Shown here: piece by piece, positions 17,691 to 26,169 of the stretch
How positions within the stretch are numbered: position 1 is the first letter of the stretch
How the letters are laid out: each line of letters begins with the position of its first letter
DNA from: Burkholderiales bacterium
GTDB taxonomy: Bacteria > Pseudomonadota > Gammaproteobacteria > Burkholderiales > SG8-41
NCBI GenBank assembly: GCA_020854035.1
Contig: JADZGE010000045.1
Coordinates: 1-35,351 of the forward strand
Reading direction: 5' to 3'
Length of the DNA: 35,351 bases
The notes under the pieces: model-generated
What the model saw: only the letters and a program-made list of their open reading frames with translations
Told to the model about the DNA's origin: nothing
Databases searched by the model: none
Made by a program: the position numbers and the translations under genes

Positions 17691-18773
17691 TCAGACGAAC
17701 CGCGCCAGCACTCGCGCGTCCGCGCCGATCAGGCGCACGTCCCGGATCGCGACGCGCCGCATCCCGGCAAGATCCGAGAACGCCGGCAGATCGAACATCC
17801 CGCGTGCCGCGTCGCCCATGATCGCGGCGCCGAGGTAGAGCACAAGTTCGTCCGCGAGCCCGTCCCGGACGAGGGCGCCGTTCAACGTGCGGCCCGCCTC
17901 GACGTGTACCTCGTTCACCTCGCGGCGGGCGAGTTCCCGCAGCAGCGCGCCGAGATCGACTCGTCCCCCGCTGCCCGGCAGGAAGATCACCTCCGCGCCG
18001 CGGGCCTTCAGCGCGCGCTCGCGCTCCTCGTTCGCGCCCGCGGCCACGACGAGCACGCCCCCGCCTTCCAGCACCCGCGCCGAGGGCGGCAGCAAGAGCC
18101 CGCTGTCCACCACGACACGCAGCGGCTGGCGCGGCGCCGCCACCTCCCGCACCGTGAGCCGTGGGTCGTCCGCGCGTACGGTCCCGACGCCGGTCAGCAC
18201 CGCGCACGAACGAGCGCGCCAGCCGTGGCCGTCGCGCCGCGCGGCCTCGCCCGTTATCCACTGGCTCTTTCCGTCTCCGAGCGCGGTCCGGCCGTCGAGG
18301 CTGGCGGCGACCTTCACGCGCGTCCACGGGCGCCCGCGCTGGTGGCGGGCGACGAAGCCGATGTTGAGCTCCCGTGCCTCTGCCTCCATCAGGCCGCATG
18401 CCGCATCGATACCGCGCGCCGCGAGGATCGCGAGCCCCTCTCCGGAGCGCGGATCGGGATCCCGCATCGCCGCCACCACGCGCGCCACGCGCGCGGCGAG
18501 CAGCGCGTCGACACACGGCGGAGTGCGGCCGTGGTGCGCGCACGGCTCCAGCGTCACGTAGACGGTCGCCCCCCGCGCCCTGTCCCCGGCGGCCCCGAGC
18601 GCCGCAACCTCCGCGTGGGGAGCCCCGGCGCGCTCGTGCCAGCCCTCGCCCGCGACCGCGCCATCGCGCACGACCACGCAACCGACGCGCGGATTGGGTG
18701 AGCTCGTGCAAAGCCCGAGCGCCGCGAGCTCGAGCGCGCGCGTCATGTGGCGGTGGTCGTCGGCGGTGTACAC
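17691..18773 (-). CDS. ribD: Bifunctional riboflavin deaminase/reductase RibD
   Basis: Deaminates the GTP-derived pyrimidine and then reduces its ribosyl side chain. The deaminase domain (about residues 1-145) has HAEVAALGAAG and TLEPCAHHGRTPPCVDALL with the zinc His and two Cys. The reductase domain follows with RPWTRVKVAASLDGRTALGDGKSQWITGEAARR and FLPGSGGRVDLGALL. I chose the GTG at 18773, which gives VYTADDHRHMTRALELA like other RibD N-termini. An ATG at 18746 (351 aa) or a longer 388-aa frame from 18857 are alternatives; the latter adds only low-complexity residues. It lies downstream of nrdR. Confidence 0.93.
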   Translation of the reverse strand: MYTADDHRHMTRALELAALGLCTSSPNPRVGCVVVRDGAVAGEGWHERAGAPHAEVAALGAAGDRARGATVYVTLEPCAHHGRTPPCVDALLAARVARVVAAMRDPDPRSGEGLAILAARGIDAACGLMEAEARELNIGFVARHQRGRPWTRVKVAASLDGRTALGDGKSQWITGEAARRDGHGWRARSCAVLTGVGTVRADDPRLTVREVAAPRQPLRVVVDSGLLLPPSARVLEGGGVLVVAAGANEERERALKARGAEVIFLPGSGGRVDLGALLRELARREVNEVHVEAGRTLNGALVRDGLADELVLYLGAAIMGDAARGMFDLPAFSDLAGMRRVAIRDVRLIGADARVLARFV

Positions 18774-18848
18774 CTGTGGCCGGGAGATCCGGTGGCTCGG
18801 TGGCTCGGGGATTCGGCGATCGCGCGGGCTCGCGGGGAGTTCGAGCGA

Positions 18849-18875
18849 CCGGGTCACCCGATTGCCCGGTCACCG
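18849..18875. repeat. GTCACC-type repeats in the nrdR-ribD spacer
   Basis: CCGGGTCACCCG (18849-18860) and CCCGGTCACCG (18865-18875) are near-copies 16 bp apart, just past the nrdR stop. The rest of the spacer to 18774 is built of similar short G/C units (GGTGGCTCGGTGGCTCGG). It resembles the tract at 9182-9223. Confidence 0.45.
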
Positions 18876-18877
18876 AA

Positions 18878-19342
18878 TCACTGCTTTCTCGCGGGCTCGC
18901 GCACTTCCTTGATCGCGTCCTGGAAGTCGTCGATACCCTGGAAGCTGCGGTACACCGACGCGAACCGGATATAGGCGACTTCGTCGAGCCGGTGCAGCTC
19001 GCGCATCACCATCTCCCCGATGCGCCGCGAGTCGATCTCGCGCTCGCCGAGCGCCAGCACGTCCTGCGCGATGGTGGCGATCGCCTCGTCGACCCGCTCG
19101 GTGGCGACGGGGCGCTTGTGCAGGGCGCGCATGAATCCCGTGCGCAGCTTGCCGAGGTCGAACTCCGCGCGGCTGCCGTCCTGCTTCACCACCTGCGGCA
19201 TGCGCAACTCCACCGTCTCGTAGGTCGTGAAGCGCTTGCTGCAGGCGGGGCACTTGCGCCGGCGCCGTATCGAATCGCCGTCGTCGCTCACCCGGGAGTC
19301 GATGACCTGGGTGTCGGGCGACTGGCAGAACGGGCACTTCAT
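18878..19342 (-). CDS. nrdR: Transcriptional repressor NrdR
   Basis: ATP/dATP-sensing repressor of ribonucleotide reductase genes. The 154-aa protein has an N-terminal zinc ribbon ([22 protein letters not shown]...[13 protein letters not shown], Cys3, Cys6, Cys31, Cys34) and a C-terminal ATP-cone from about residue 49 ([29 protein letters not shown]). Length is normal. It follows glyA after 16 bp, the standard glyA-nrdR-ribD order. Confidence 0.97.
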   Translation of the reverse strand: MKCPFCQSPDTQVIDSRVSDDGDSIRRRRKCPACSKRFTTYETVELRMPQVVKQDGSRAEFDLGKLRTGFMRALHKRPVATERVDEAIATIAQDVLALGEREIDSRRIGEMVMRELHRLDEVAYIRFASVYRSFQGIDDFQDAIKEVREPARKQ

Positions 19343-19358
19343 GGGATCGGCGCGCCGA

Positions 19359-20609
19359 TCATTGCCGGTAGACCGGAAACCGCTCGCAGAGCTTCTTCAC
19401 CTCTTCGCCCACGCGCGCGATCGCCCGGTCGTCGTCGTGCGCGTCGAGCACGTCCGCGACGAGGTGCCCGAGCTGCTCGGCCTCGACCTCCCGGAAGCCG
19501 CGGGTGGTCATCGCGGGCGAGCCGATGCGCACGCCGCTCGTCACCATCGGGCGCTGCGGATCGTTCGGAACCGCGTTCTTGTTGACCGTGATGCACGCCC
19601 TGCCGAGCGCCGTCTCGGCATCGCGGCCGGTCAACCGCCTGCCGCGCAGGTCGACGAGGAACATGTGGCAATCGGTGCGGCCCGACACGATGCGGTAGCC
19701 CCGCTCCTGCAGCACCCGCGCCAGGATGCGGGCGTTCGACAGCACGCGCTCCTGGTAGTCCCGGAAATCCCTGCCCATCGCTTCCTTGAACGCCACCGCC
19801 TTGGCGGCGATCACGTGCATGAGCGGCCCGCCCTGGGTGCCGGGAAAGAGCGCGGAGTTGAGCACCTTCTCGTGCTCCGCGTTGGCGAGGATCAAACCGC
19901 CGCGCGGGCCGCGCAGGGTCTTGTGCGTGGTGCTGGTGACGAAATCGGCCACGCCGACGGGGCTCGGGTAGAGCCCGGCGGCGACGAGACCGGCGTAGTG
20001 CGCCATGTCCGCCATCAGCAGCGCGCCGCATTTCTGCGCGATCGCCTTGAAGCGCTTCCAGTCTATGGCGAGCGAGTAGGCGGACGCGCCCGCGATGATC
20101 AGCTTGGGCTTCCTGACGTGCGCGAGCTCCTCGACCTCCGCGTAGTCGATTTCGCCCGTCTCCGGCTCGAGCCCGTAGCTCACGGCGTCGAAGTAGCGCC
20201 CGCTCACGTTCACGCGCGCGCCGTGCGTCAGGTGCCCGCCGGAATCGAGGCTCATGCCGAGTATGGTGTCGCCCGGGTGCAGCGTCGCGAACAGCACGGC
20301 CGCGTTCGCCTGCGCGCCGGAGTGCGGCTGCACGTTGGCGTAGCCGGCGTGAAAGAGCTTCTTCGCGCGGTCGATCGCGAGCTGCTCGGCCGCGTCCACG
20401 TGCTCGCAGCCGCCGTAGTAGCGCCTGCCCGGATAGCCTTCCGCGTACTTGTTGGTGAGGACCGACCCCTGCGCCCGCAGCACGCGGGCGCTCGCGTAGT
20501 TCTCGGATGCGATCAGCTCGATGTGCGATTCCTGCCGCCGGAACTCGGATTCGATGGCCGCGGCAAGCTCCGGGTCGAACCGATCGAGGTCGTCTTTCAG
20601 TGCGTACAT
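19359..20609 (-). CDS. glyA: Serine hydroxymethyltransferase
   Basis: PLP enzyme converting serine and tetrahydrofolate to glycine and 5,10-methylene-THF, the main source of one-carbon units. The 416-aa protein begins [19 protein letters not shown] at the ATG at 20609; the longer frame upstream overlaps pmbA and is not conserved. Motifs: [54 protein letters not shown], and the PLP lysine Lys230 in [14 protein letters not shown]. It is first in the long minus-strand block and has a perfect TATAAT upstream. Confidence 0.98.
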   Translation of the reverse strand: MYALKDDLDRFDPELAAAIESEFRRQESHIELIASENYASARVLRAQGSVLTNKYAEGYPGRRYYGGCEHVDAAEQLAIDRAKKLFHAGYANVQPHSGAQANAAVLFATLHPGDTILGMSLDSGGHLTHGARVNVSGRYFDAVSYGLEPETGEIDYAEVEELAHVRKPKLIIAGASAYSLAIDWKRFKAIAQKCGALLMADMAHYAGLVAAGLYPSPVGVADFVTSTTHKTLRGPRGGLILANAEHEKVLNSALFPGTQGGPLMHVIAAKAVAFKEAMGRDFRDYQERVLSNARILARVLQERGYRIVSGRTDCHMFLVDLRGRRLTGRDAETALGRACITVNKNAVPNDPQRPMVTSGVRIGSPAMTTRGFREVEAEQLGHLVADVLDAHDDDRAIARVGEEVKKLCERFPVYRQ

Positions 20610-20639
20610 CGGTGTCCGTCGCGCGTTCGATTGGACGAT

Positions 20640-20645
20640 ATTATA
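20640..20645 (-). promoter_or_regulatory. Candidate -10 box for glyA and the downstream block
   Basis: A perfect TATAAT on the minus strand, 30 bp upstream of the glyA ATG, in the 71-bp gap after the pmbA stop. The expected -35 position (20663-20668, GCCGCC) is not recognisable, so an activator or an extended element may be needed. Confidence 0.45.
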
Positions 20646-20680
20646 AAGTGCGGATGCCCGCGGGCGGCGCCGGCGCGAAA

Positions 20681-22021
20681 TCACTCTCCCGCGATGGTCA
20701 TCCGTTCCACCAGTATCGAGCCGCAGCGGCGCGAGCCCCGGCACAGCACGTCGCTGCCGACGGCCGCGACGGCGCGGAAAACGTCCTTAAGGTTGCCGGC
20801 GATGGTGATTTCCTGCACCGGGTAGGCGATTTCGCCGCCCTCCACCCAGAATCCCGCCGCGCCGCGGGAATAATCGCCCGTCACGGCGTTCACGCCCTGG
20901 CCCATCATCTCGGTGACCAGCAATCCCGTGCCCATCGCTCTCAGCAGCGCGGGGAAGTCGGCGCCGGTGTCGCGCAGGACGAGATTGTGATTGCCGCCCG
21001 CGTTGCCGGTGCTCTTCAGCCCGAGCTTGCGCGCGGAGTAGGCGCCGAGGAAATAGCCCTGCACGACGCCGTCCTTCACCACCTCGCGCGCGCGGGTCGC
21101 GACGCCCTCGGCGTCGAACGCCGTGCTGGCGAGCCCCTTCGGCAGGTGCGGCGCCTCGGAGAGCTGAACGATCGGCGCGAACACTTGCTGCCCCGCGCTC
21201 TCGAGCAGGAACGAGGACTTGCGGTACAGGCTCCCGCCGCTCACGGCGGACACGAAATGACCGATCAGGCTCTCGGCGACCGGCGCCTCGAACAGAACCG
21301 GCGCCCGGCGGGTCGGGACCTTGCGCGCCCCGACGCGCCGCGCCGCCCGGGAACCGGCGAGCCGCCCGACGCTCTCCGCGGCGGCAAGCTCCGCCGGATC
21401 GCGGCCCGTTTCGAACCAGTCATCGCGCTGCATCTCGTCGTTCGCGCCCGCTATCAGCGTGCACCAGATGCTGTGGCGCGAACTGGGATACCCCCCCATG
21501 AAGCCGAGCGAGTTCGCGTAGATGAAGCGCGCCTCCTGCGTGGACACGGTGGCGCCCTCCGAGTTGGAAATGCCGGGCGCGGCGTCGAATCCGGCGGCCT
21601 CGCAGGCCCGGGCAAGCTCGATCGCGCGCTCGACCGGCAGCGCCCAGGGATGCCACAGGTCGAGGTCGGGAATCTCGCGCGCGAGAGCGTCCTCGTCCGC
21701 GAGACCCGCGCACTCGTCGGACGCGGTGAAGCGCGCGATCGAGAGCGCGGCTTCCACCGTGTCCCGTATCGCCCGCGGCGTGAAGTCCGTGGTGCCGGCG
21801 TGGCCGCGCTGCCTGCCCATGTACACCGTGACCCCGATGCCCTTGTCACGGTTGTGCTCGATCGTCTCCACTTCGCCCCGGCGCACCGTCACGGTCTGCC
21901 CGAACGCCTCGCTCACTTCGGTCTCGGCGGCGCTCGCGCCCCGGCGCGCGGCGTGCGCGAGCACGTCGGCCGCGATCTGGCGGAGCTTTTCGTCGTCGTG
22001 GGAGAAGCGGGTGTCTGACAT
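20681..22021 (-). CDS. pmbA: Metalloprotease PmbA/TldE
   Basis: Partner of TldD in a cytoplasmic metalloprotease that degrades unfolded or tagged peptides and matures some microcins. TldE-type subunits lack the zinc motif of TldD, and none is seen here. The 446-aa protein starts [29 protein letters not shown] and shows [83 protein letters not shown], and [10 protein letters not shown]...[33 protein letters not shown]. It is divergent from darP across 156 bp, a common betaproteobacterial pairing. Confidence 0.96.
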   Translation of the reverse strand: MSDTRFSHDDEKLRQIAADVLAHAARRGASAAETEVSEAFGQTVTVRRGEVETIEHNRDKGIGVTVYMGRQRGHAGTTDFTPRAIRDTVEAALSIARFTASDECAGLADEDALAREIPDLDLWHPWALPVERAIELARACEAAGFDAAPGISNSEGATVSTQEARFIYANSLGFMGGYPSSRHSIWCTLIAGANDEMQRDDWFETGRDPAELAAAESVGRLAGSRAARRVGARKVPTRRAPVLFEAPVAESLIGHFVSAVSGGSLYRKSSFLLESAGQQVFAPIVQLSEAPHLPKGLASTAFDAEGVATRAREVVKDGVVQGYFLGAYSARKLGLKSTGNAGGNHNLVLRDTGADFPALLRAMGTGLLVTEMMGQGVNAVTGDYSRGAAGFWVEGGEIAYPVQEITIAGNLKDVFRAVAAVGSDVLCRGSRRCGSILVERMTIAGE

Positions 22022-22177
22022 CGACGCCCCCGGGCGGGGAACCGACGGGTTGCGGGAGGCGATATCATAGCAGCAAGTGAACCCGCGCCCGGAGCGCCGC
22101 TCGATGACACGGCACACCGGCACGCGCCGTCCGCGGCGGCACGCGGGGAGCCGCGCCGCGTCACGCGGCGACGCCCC

Positions 22178-22672
22178 ATGACACAATCGACACCGATCAG
22201 CAAGACGCGGCGCAAACGGGACATGGCCGCGCTGCAGGAGCTCGGCGCGGAGCTCGTCGCGTTGAGCGAGGAGCAGCTCGCCGAGCTCGATCTCCCCGAG
22301 TTTCTCCGCGATGCGGTGCTCGCGGCGCGGCGCATCAAGGGGTTCGAAGCGCGCCGGCGGCAGCTGCAGTACGTCGGCAAGCTCATGCGCAGGGTGGACG
22401 CGGAGCCGATCCGCGCGCGCATCGGGGCATGGAACGCGCCGGAACGCGCCACGGTCGCGCGATTCAAGCGGGCCGAGCTGTGGCGCGAGCGCCTGCTCGG
22501 CGACGAGAGCGCGCTCGCGGCGCTCCTGCGCGAGCACCCGATGGCGGACGCGCGGCACCTGGCGGCGCTCGTCCGCGACGCGCGCCGGGAGCGGCAGGAG
22601 AACCGGCCGCCGCGCGCCTGCCGCGGGCTCTTCCAGGCGCTGCACGCGCTCCTGCAAGACGGCGAGCGGTGA
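22178..22672 (+). CDS. darP: Ribosome-associated protein DarP (YjgA/DUF615)
   Basis: Assists late assembly of the 50S subunit. The 164-aa protein has the family N-terminus ISKTRRKRDMAALQELGAELVALSEEQLAELDLPEFLRDAVLAARRIKGFEARRRQLQYVGKLMR and a charged C-terminal half ending RACRGLFQALHALLQ. Length and the pmbA-yjgA divergent arrangement match the family. mog follows 57 bp downstream on the same strand. Confidence 0.94.
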   Translation: MTQSTPISKTRRKRDMAALQELGAELVALSEEQLAELDLPEFLRDAVLAARRIKGFEARRRQLQYVGKLMRRVDAEPIRARIGAWNAPERATVARFKRAELWRERLLGDESALAALLREHPMADARHLAALVRDARRERQENRPPRACRGLFQALHALLQDGER

Positions 22673-22729
22673 CCCGCGATCGGCCGCCACGGGTTCGTTC
22701 GGCGAGGACATGCACGTTATACTTGCCGC

Positions 22730-23329
22730 ATGCCAGCCGAAGAACTGCTGATCGGCCTCGTGTCCGTGAGTGACCGCGCCTCCCGCGGGGTGTACCGGGA
22801 CGAGGGCATTCCCGCGCTCGAGGAATGGTTCGGCAAGGCGCTCGCCGCGCCCGCGTGGCGCACCGTGAGTCGCGTGATACCGGACGAGCGGCCGCAGATC
22901 GAGGCGACGCTGAAGGAACTCGTCGACCGCGAAGGCTGCCACCTCGTGCTGACGACCGGCGGCACGGGCCCCGCCCCGCGCGACGTGACGCCGGAGGCGA
23001 CGCTCGCCGTCGCGGACCGGGAAATGCCGGGATTCGGCGAGCAGATGCGGCAGGTGAGCCTCAGGTTCGTGCCGACGGCGATCCTGTCGCGGCAGGTCGG
23101 GGTGATCCGCGGCGGGTGCCTCATCCTCAACCTGCCCGGCCAGCCCAAGGCGATCAGGGAAACGCTGGAAGGTCTCAAGGACGGGAACGGCACGGTGATC
23201 ACGAGCGGGATCTTCGCCGCGGTGCCCTACTGCATCGATCTCATCGGCGGCCCCTACATCGAGACCAACGACGCCGTCGTGAAGGCTTTCCGCCCGAAAT
23301 CCGCCATCCGGCCGAAAGCTGCCGGTTAG
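22730..23329 (+). CDS. mog: Molybdopterin adenylyltransferase
   Basis: Adenylates molybdopterin before molybdenum insertion. The 199-aa protein starts MPAEELLIGLVSVSDRASRGVYRDEGIPAL and carries the MoaB/Mog signature LVLTTGGTGPAPRDVTPEAT, then LSRQVGVIRGGCLILNLPGQPKAIRETLEG and FAAVPYCIDLIGGPYIE. The long form with the PYCIDLIGGPY tail indicates Mog rather than MoaB. It follows darP. Confidence 0.95.
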   Translation: MPAEELLIGLVSVSDRASRGVYRDEGIPALEEWFGKALAAPAWRTVSRVIPDERPQIEATLKELVDREGCHLVLTTGGTGPAPRDVTPEATLAVADREMPGFGEQMRQVSLRFVPTAILSRQVGVIRGGCLILNLPGQPKAIRETLEGLKDGNGTVITSGIFAAVPYCIDLIGGPYIETNDAVVKAFRPKSAIRPKAAG

Positions 23330-23330
23330 C

Positions 23331-23458
23331 CGCGGAGACGCAGCGGCGCGGAGCGTATCCTGTTTCAGCCCGCGCCGGAATGACATGGCAGTTGCCAGGC
23401 ACAGCCGACCTTCCCGCCCGATTCCCGGATCGCCATTGCTCCTCTCCCCGTCTCCGCG
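23331..23458. repeat. Repeat-like spacer bounded by 10-bp inverted arms
   Basis: CGCGGAGACG at 23331-23340, directly after the mog stop, is perfectly inverted as CGTCTCCGCG at 23449-23458. Each arm sits in a longer imperfect CGCGGAG/CTCCGCG tract. Between them are a small dyad TGGCA-GT-TGCCA (23386-23397) and GCCGGAATGACA, similar to the ends of dispersed intergenic repeats in betaproteobacteria. No ORF is supported inside. Confidence 0.35.
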
Positions 23459-23486
23459 TCCGCGCGGCCCGTCCTGAACGAACAAG

Positions 23487-24161
23487 ATGATGAAACTCGA
23501 AACCATCGAACTCGAAACCGGCCCGAAACCCGCCGCCGCGGTCATCTGGATGCACGGGCTCGGCGCCGACGGCAATGACTTCGTCCCGATCGTGGGTGAA
23601 CTCGATCTCGCCGGCGCTCCCGCCGTGCGCTTCGTCTTTCCCCACGCCCCCATGCGCCCGGTGACGATCAACAACGGGTTCGTCATGCGTGCGTGGTACG
23701 ACGTTTCCTTCGGCGACCTCGAAGGGAAGTCCCGCAAGGCCGATGAGCGCGGCGTGCGCGACTCGGAAGCGATGATCGCGGCGCTCGCCGAGCGTGAGAT
23801 CGGGCGCGGGATCCCCGCGGCGAAGATCGTCCTCGCGGGGTTCTCGCAGGGCGGAGCGATCGCGCTGCAGACGGGGCTGCGCTATCCCGCGGCGCTCGCG
23901 GGAATCATGGCGCTCTCGACCTATCTCCCGCTCGCGGCCGTCCTGCCGCAGGAGGCCGCCCCCGCGAACCAGGCGACACCCATCTTCATGGCCCACGGGA
24001 TCTACGATCCGGTCGTGCCCTACCTCATGGGCAACACTTCGCGTCTCACCCTGACCGGACTCGGCTACCAGGTCGAGTGGCGCGAGTACCCGATGCAGCA
24101 CTCCGTGTGCGCCGAAGAAGTCCGCGACATCTCGCGCTGGTTGAAGGCGGTTATCGCCTGA
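23487..24161 (+). CDS. Carboxylesterase/phospholipase-type alpha/beta hydrolase
   Basis: A 224-aa serine hydrolase of the YpfH/carboxylesterase II group. The triad is readable: Ser120 in AGFSQGGAIAL, Asp174 in GIYDPVVPY and His205 in EYPMQHSVCAEE. The oxyanion loop MHGLGADGNDF lies near the N-terminus (22-32). Substrates in this family are short acyl esters or lysophospholipids. There is no signal peptide, so it is cytoplasmic. Two adjacent ATGs (23487, 23490) are possible starts. The stop overlaps the next small frame as TGATG. Confidence 0.92.
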   Translation: MMKLETIELETGPKPAAAVIWMHGLGADGNDFVPIVGELDLAGAPAVRFVFPHAPMRPVTINNGFVMRAWYDVSFGDLEGKSRKADERGVRDSEAMIAALAEREIGRGIPAAKIVLAGFSQGGAIALQTGLRYPAALAGIMALSTYLPLAAVLPQEAAPANQATPIFMAHGIYDPVVPYLMGNTSRLTLTGLGYQVEWREYPMQHSVCAEEVRDISRWLKAVIA

Positions 24162-24331
24162 TGCGGCACACCCGCCGGGACGTCGTGATCGACCGCGTCT
24201 ACATCATCGGGAGCAACCAGTCCGGCGGAACCACGATCGGCGAGCCCATGCCCGAGCCGGCCACCGCGGCATTGCTGCTTGCGGCTTTCGCGGGGGCGCT
24301 GACGCTGCGCCGCCGTCGCCGGCCGGATTGA
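24161..24331 (+). pseudogene. PEP-CTERM protein remnant (3' end with sorting signal)
   Basis: A 56-aa frame whose C-terminus is a textbook PEP-CTERM exosortase signal: Pro-Glu-Pro at 31-33, a hydrophobic stretch (about 34-49) and an Arg cluster (50-54). The preceding 30 residues (RDVVIDRVYIIGSNQSGGTTIGEP) look like the last strands of a secreted protein. There is no signal peptide or mature domain, and the frame begins at the carboxylesterase stop, so the 5' part is gone. It implies that the genome encodes, or once encoded, an exosortase system. It could be a truncated tail left by a deletion. Confidence 0.6.
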
Positions 24332-24411
24332 CTCGAGTGCCGGCACCCGCCCCCCCGCGCCTGCAGCCGTAACGCGCGCCTCGCGGCGCGGCTCTCCGGG
24401 GCGACGCCGCC

Positions 24412-24864
24412 TCAGGCGGACGGCTTGCGCTTCAGCAGGAACGCCTGCACCCCTTCCTGCACCACTTCCCCCCGCTGGTTCAGGACCTGGAGCCGCCGCT
24501 TCATCACGCCGCGGTCCGCGCGCGAGGTCTCGCGCTTTTCGAGGACCCTGATGCGGGCGTGTATCGTGTCGCCCGGCTTGACCGGCGCGGTGAACTTGAG
24601 GCTGTCGAAGCCGAGAAACGCGATCAGCGTGTCGTCGTAGAGATGGAGCTGGAAAAGGAGCCCCGCGGCGATCGCGTAGACGAGCGGGCCGTGCGCGATG
24701 CGGCCGCCGAACTGCGTGCTCCTGCAGTACTCCTCGTTGACGTGGAGCGGGTTGTAATCCCCCGAAAGCCCCGCAAACGCCACGATGTCCGCCTCGGTGA
24801 CCGTGCGGGCGGGGCTCACGAATTCCGCGTCGATCTCCCACTCCTCCCAGTACATTCCTCTCAT
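24412..24864 (-). CDS. MaoC-family enoyl-CoA hydratase
   Basis: A 150-aa single hot-dog protein with the R-hydratase motif FAGLSGDYNPLHVNEEY (catalytic Asp36 and His41), followed by FGGRIAHGPLVYAIAAGLL and LKFTAPVKPGDTIHARIRVLEKR. Members hydrate or dehydrate acyl-CoAs such as crotonyl-, mesaconyl- or itaconyl-CoA. The start at 24864 is taken; an internal ATG nine bases later is equally plausible. It is the last gene of a minus-strand cluster with a CoA-transferase, acyl-CoA dehydrogenase and CitE-like lyase, which supports a role on a CoA thioester in a degradation pathway. Confidence 0.9.
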   Translation of the reverse strand: MRGMYWEEWEIDAEFVSPARTVTEADIVAFAGLSGDYNPLHVNEEYCRSTQFGGRIAHGPLVYAIAAGLLFQLHLYDDTLIAFLGFDSLKFTAPVKPGDTIHARIRVLEKRETSRADRGVMKRRLQVLNQRGEVVQEGVQAFLLKRKPSA

Positions 24865-24917
24865 CGCTTTACCCCCCGGTACGCCATTCCCGCCGCGTGC
24901 GCTTCCGTGGCTGTCCT

Positions 24918-26117
24918 TCACGACCCGCCCCCGATCACGCCCTCGCGGCGCAGGGCCGCGATGCGCTCGCCACTCAGGCGCAGCAAATCCCCCAGCACCG
25001 CGTCCGTGTGCTCGCCGAGCAGCGGGGCCGGATTCGAAATGGTGGCGCCCATGCCGTCCATCTTGATCGGGTTGCCCGGAAGCCGCACTCGCCCCACTTC
25101 CGGGTGCTCGTAGGCCACGATCATCTCGCGCTCGGCGACCGGCGGCTCGGCGAACGCCGCCGCGAGGTCGTTCACCGGGGCGGCCGGCACCTCGGCGGCG
25201 CGCAGGGCCGCGAGCCACTCGGCGACGGTGCGCCGGCGCAGGATCGCTTCCATCCGCGACACCAGCGCGGCGCGGTTCTCGAGCCGCTTCGGGTTGGTCG
25301 CGAAGCGCGGGTCGCCCGCGAGCGCGGGGTCGTCGAGCACCGTGCACAGCTTGTGCCAGAAGTTCTCCTGCCGCGTGGCGATGACGAGGTAGCCGTCGCT
25401 CGCCCGGAACGCCTGCCACGGCACGGTGAATTCGTGCGCCGAGCCCTGCGGCGCGGGAAGCTGCCCCGCGGTGAGGTAGAGCGTGCCGATGTAGGCGAGG
25501 AGATTCAGCATCCCGTCGAACATGGAGACCTCGACGCGGCGGCCCCGCCCGGTGCGCTCGCGCTCGTAGAGGGCGGCGAGGATCGCCTTGCAGGAGAAGA
25601 TGCCGCCCGAAAGATCCGCGAGCGGCACGCCGGCGCGCGAGGGCGGACGGCCCGGCTCGCCGGTGAACGACATGTGCCCGCTGATCGCCTGGATGATGAT
25701 GTCGAGCGCCGGGTAGTCCTTGTAGGCGCCCTCGACCCCGAAGCCCGTGACCGAGCACTGAATGATGCGCGGGTTGAGCGCCGAGAGCGTCGCGTAGTCC
25801 GCCTGCAGGCGCTCGAGCACCCCGGCGCGGAAATTGTCCACCACGACGTCGGACACCTTCACGAGGTCGTGGAAGAGGGCGCGCCCGGCCGGCGTCTTCA
25901 GGTTGATGACGATGCTCTTCTTGTTGCGGTTGAACGTGAGAAAGAGCGTGCTCACCCCGCGGTAGGGCGCGACCGACGCGATCCGCCCGAGGTCGCCCCC
26001 CGGCGCCTCGATCTTGATCACCTCGGCGCCGAGGTCGGAGAGCACCTGCGAGCCGTAGGTGCCGGCGATGATCTGGCCGAGCTCCAGCACCCGCACGCCT
26101 GCGAGAGGATGCGTCAT
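24918..26117 (-). CDS. Class III (CaiB/BaiF) CoA-transferase
   Basis: A 399-aa family III CoA-transferase starting MTHPLAGVRVLELGQIIAGTYGSQVLSDLGAEVIKIEAPGGDLGR. Typical blocks follow: LTFNRNKKSIVINLKTPAGRALFHDLVKVSDVVVDNFRAGV, and PALDIIIQAISGHMSFTGEPGRPPSR, where Asp139 occupies the position of the nucleophilic aspartate that forms the acyl anhydride. It moves CoA from a donor such as succinyl- or acetyl-CoA to an organic acid. The gene sits between the MaoC and acyl-CoA dehydrogenase genes. The acid is unknown; an itaconate- or mesaconate-type dicarboxylate is an inference from the neighbours. Confidence 0.93.
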   Translation of the reverse strand: MTHPLAGVRVLELGQIIAGTYGSQVLSDLGAEVIKIEAPGGDLGRIASVAPYRGVSTLFLTFNRNKKSIVINLKTPAGRALFHDLVKVSDVVVDNFRAGVLERLQADYATLSALNPRIIQCSVTGFGVEGAYKDYPALDIIIQAISGHMSFTGEPGRPPSRAGVPLADLSGGIFSCKAILAALYERERTGRGRRVEVSMFDGMLNLLAYIGTLYLTAGQLPAPQGSAHEFTVPWQAFRASDGYLVIATRQENFWHKLCTVLDDPALAGDPRFATNPKRLENRAALVSRMEAILRRRTVAEWLAALRAAEVPAAPVNDLAAAFAEPPVAEREMIVAYEHPEVGRVRLPGNPIKMDGMGATISNPAPLLGEHTDAVLGDLLRLSGERIAALRREGVIGGGS

Positions 26118-26169
26118 TTCCCCGCCGGGCTCCCGCGATCGGCCGCCGTTGAACGCCGCATCCCGTCCT

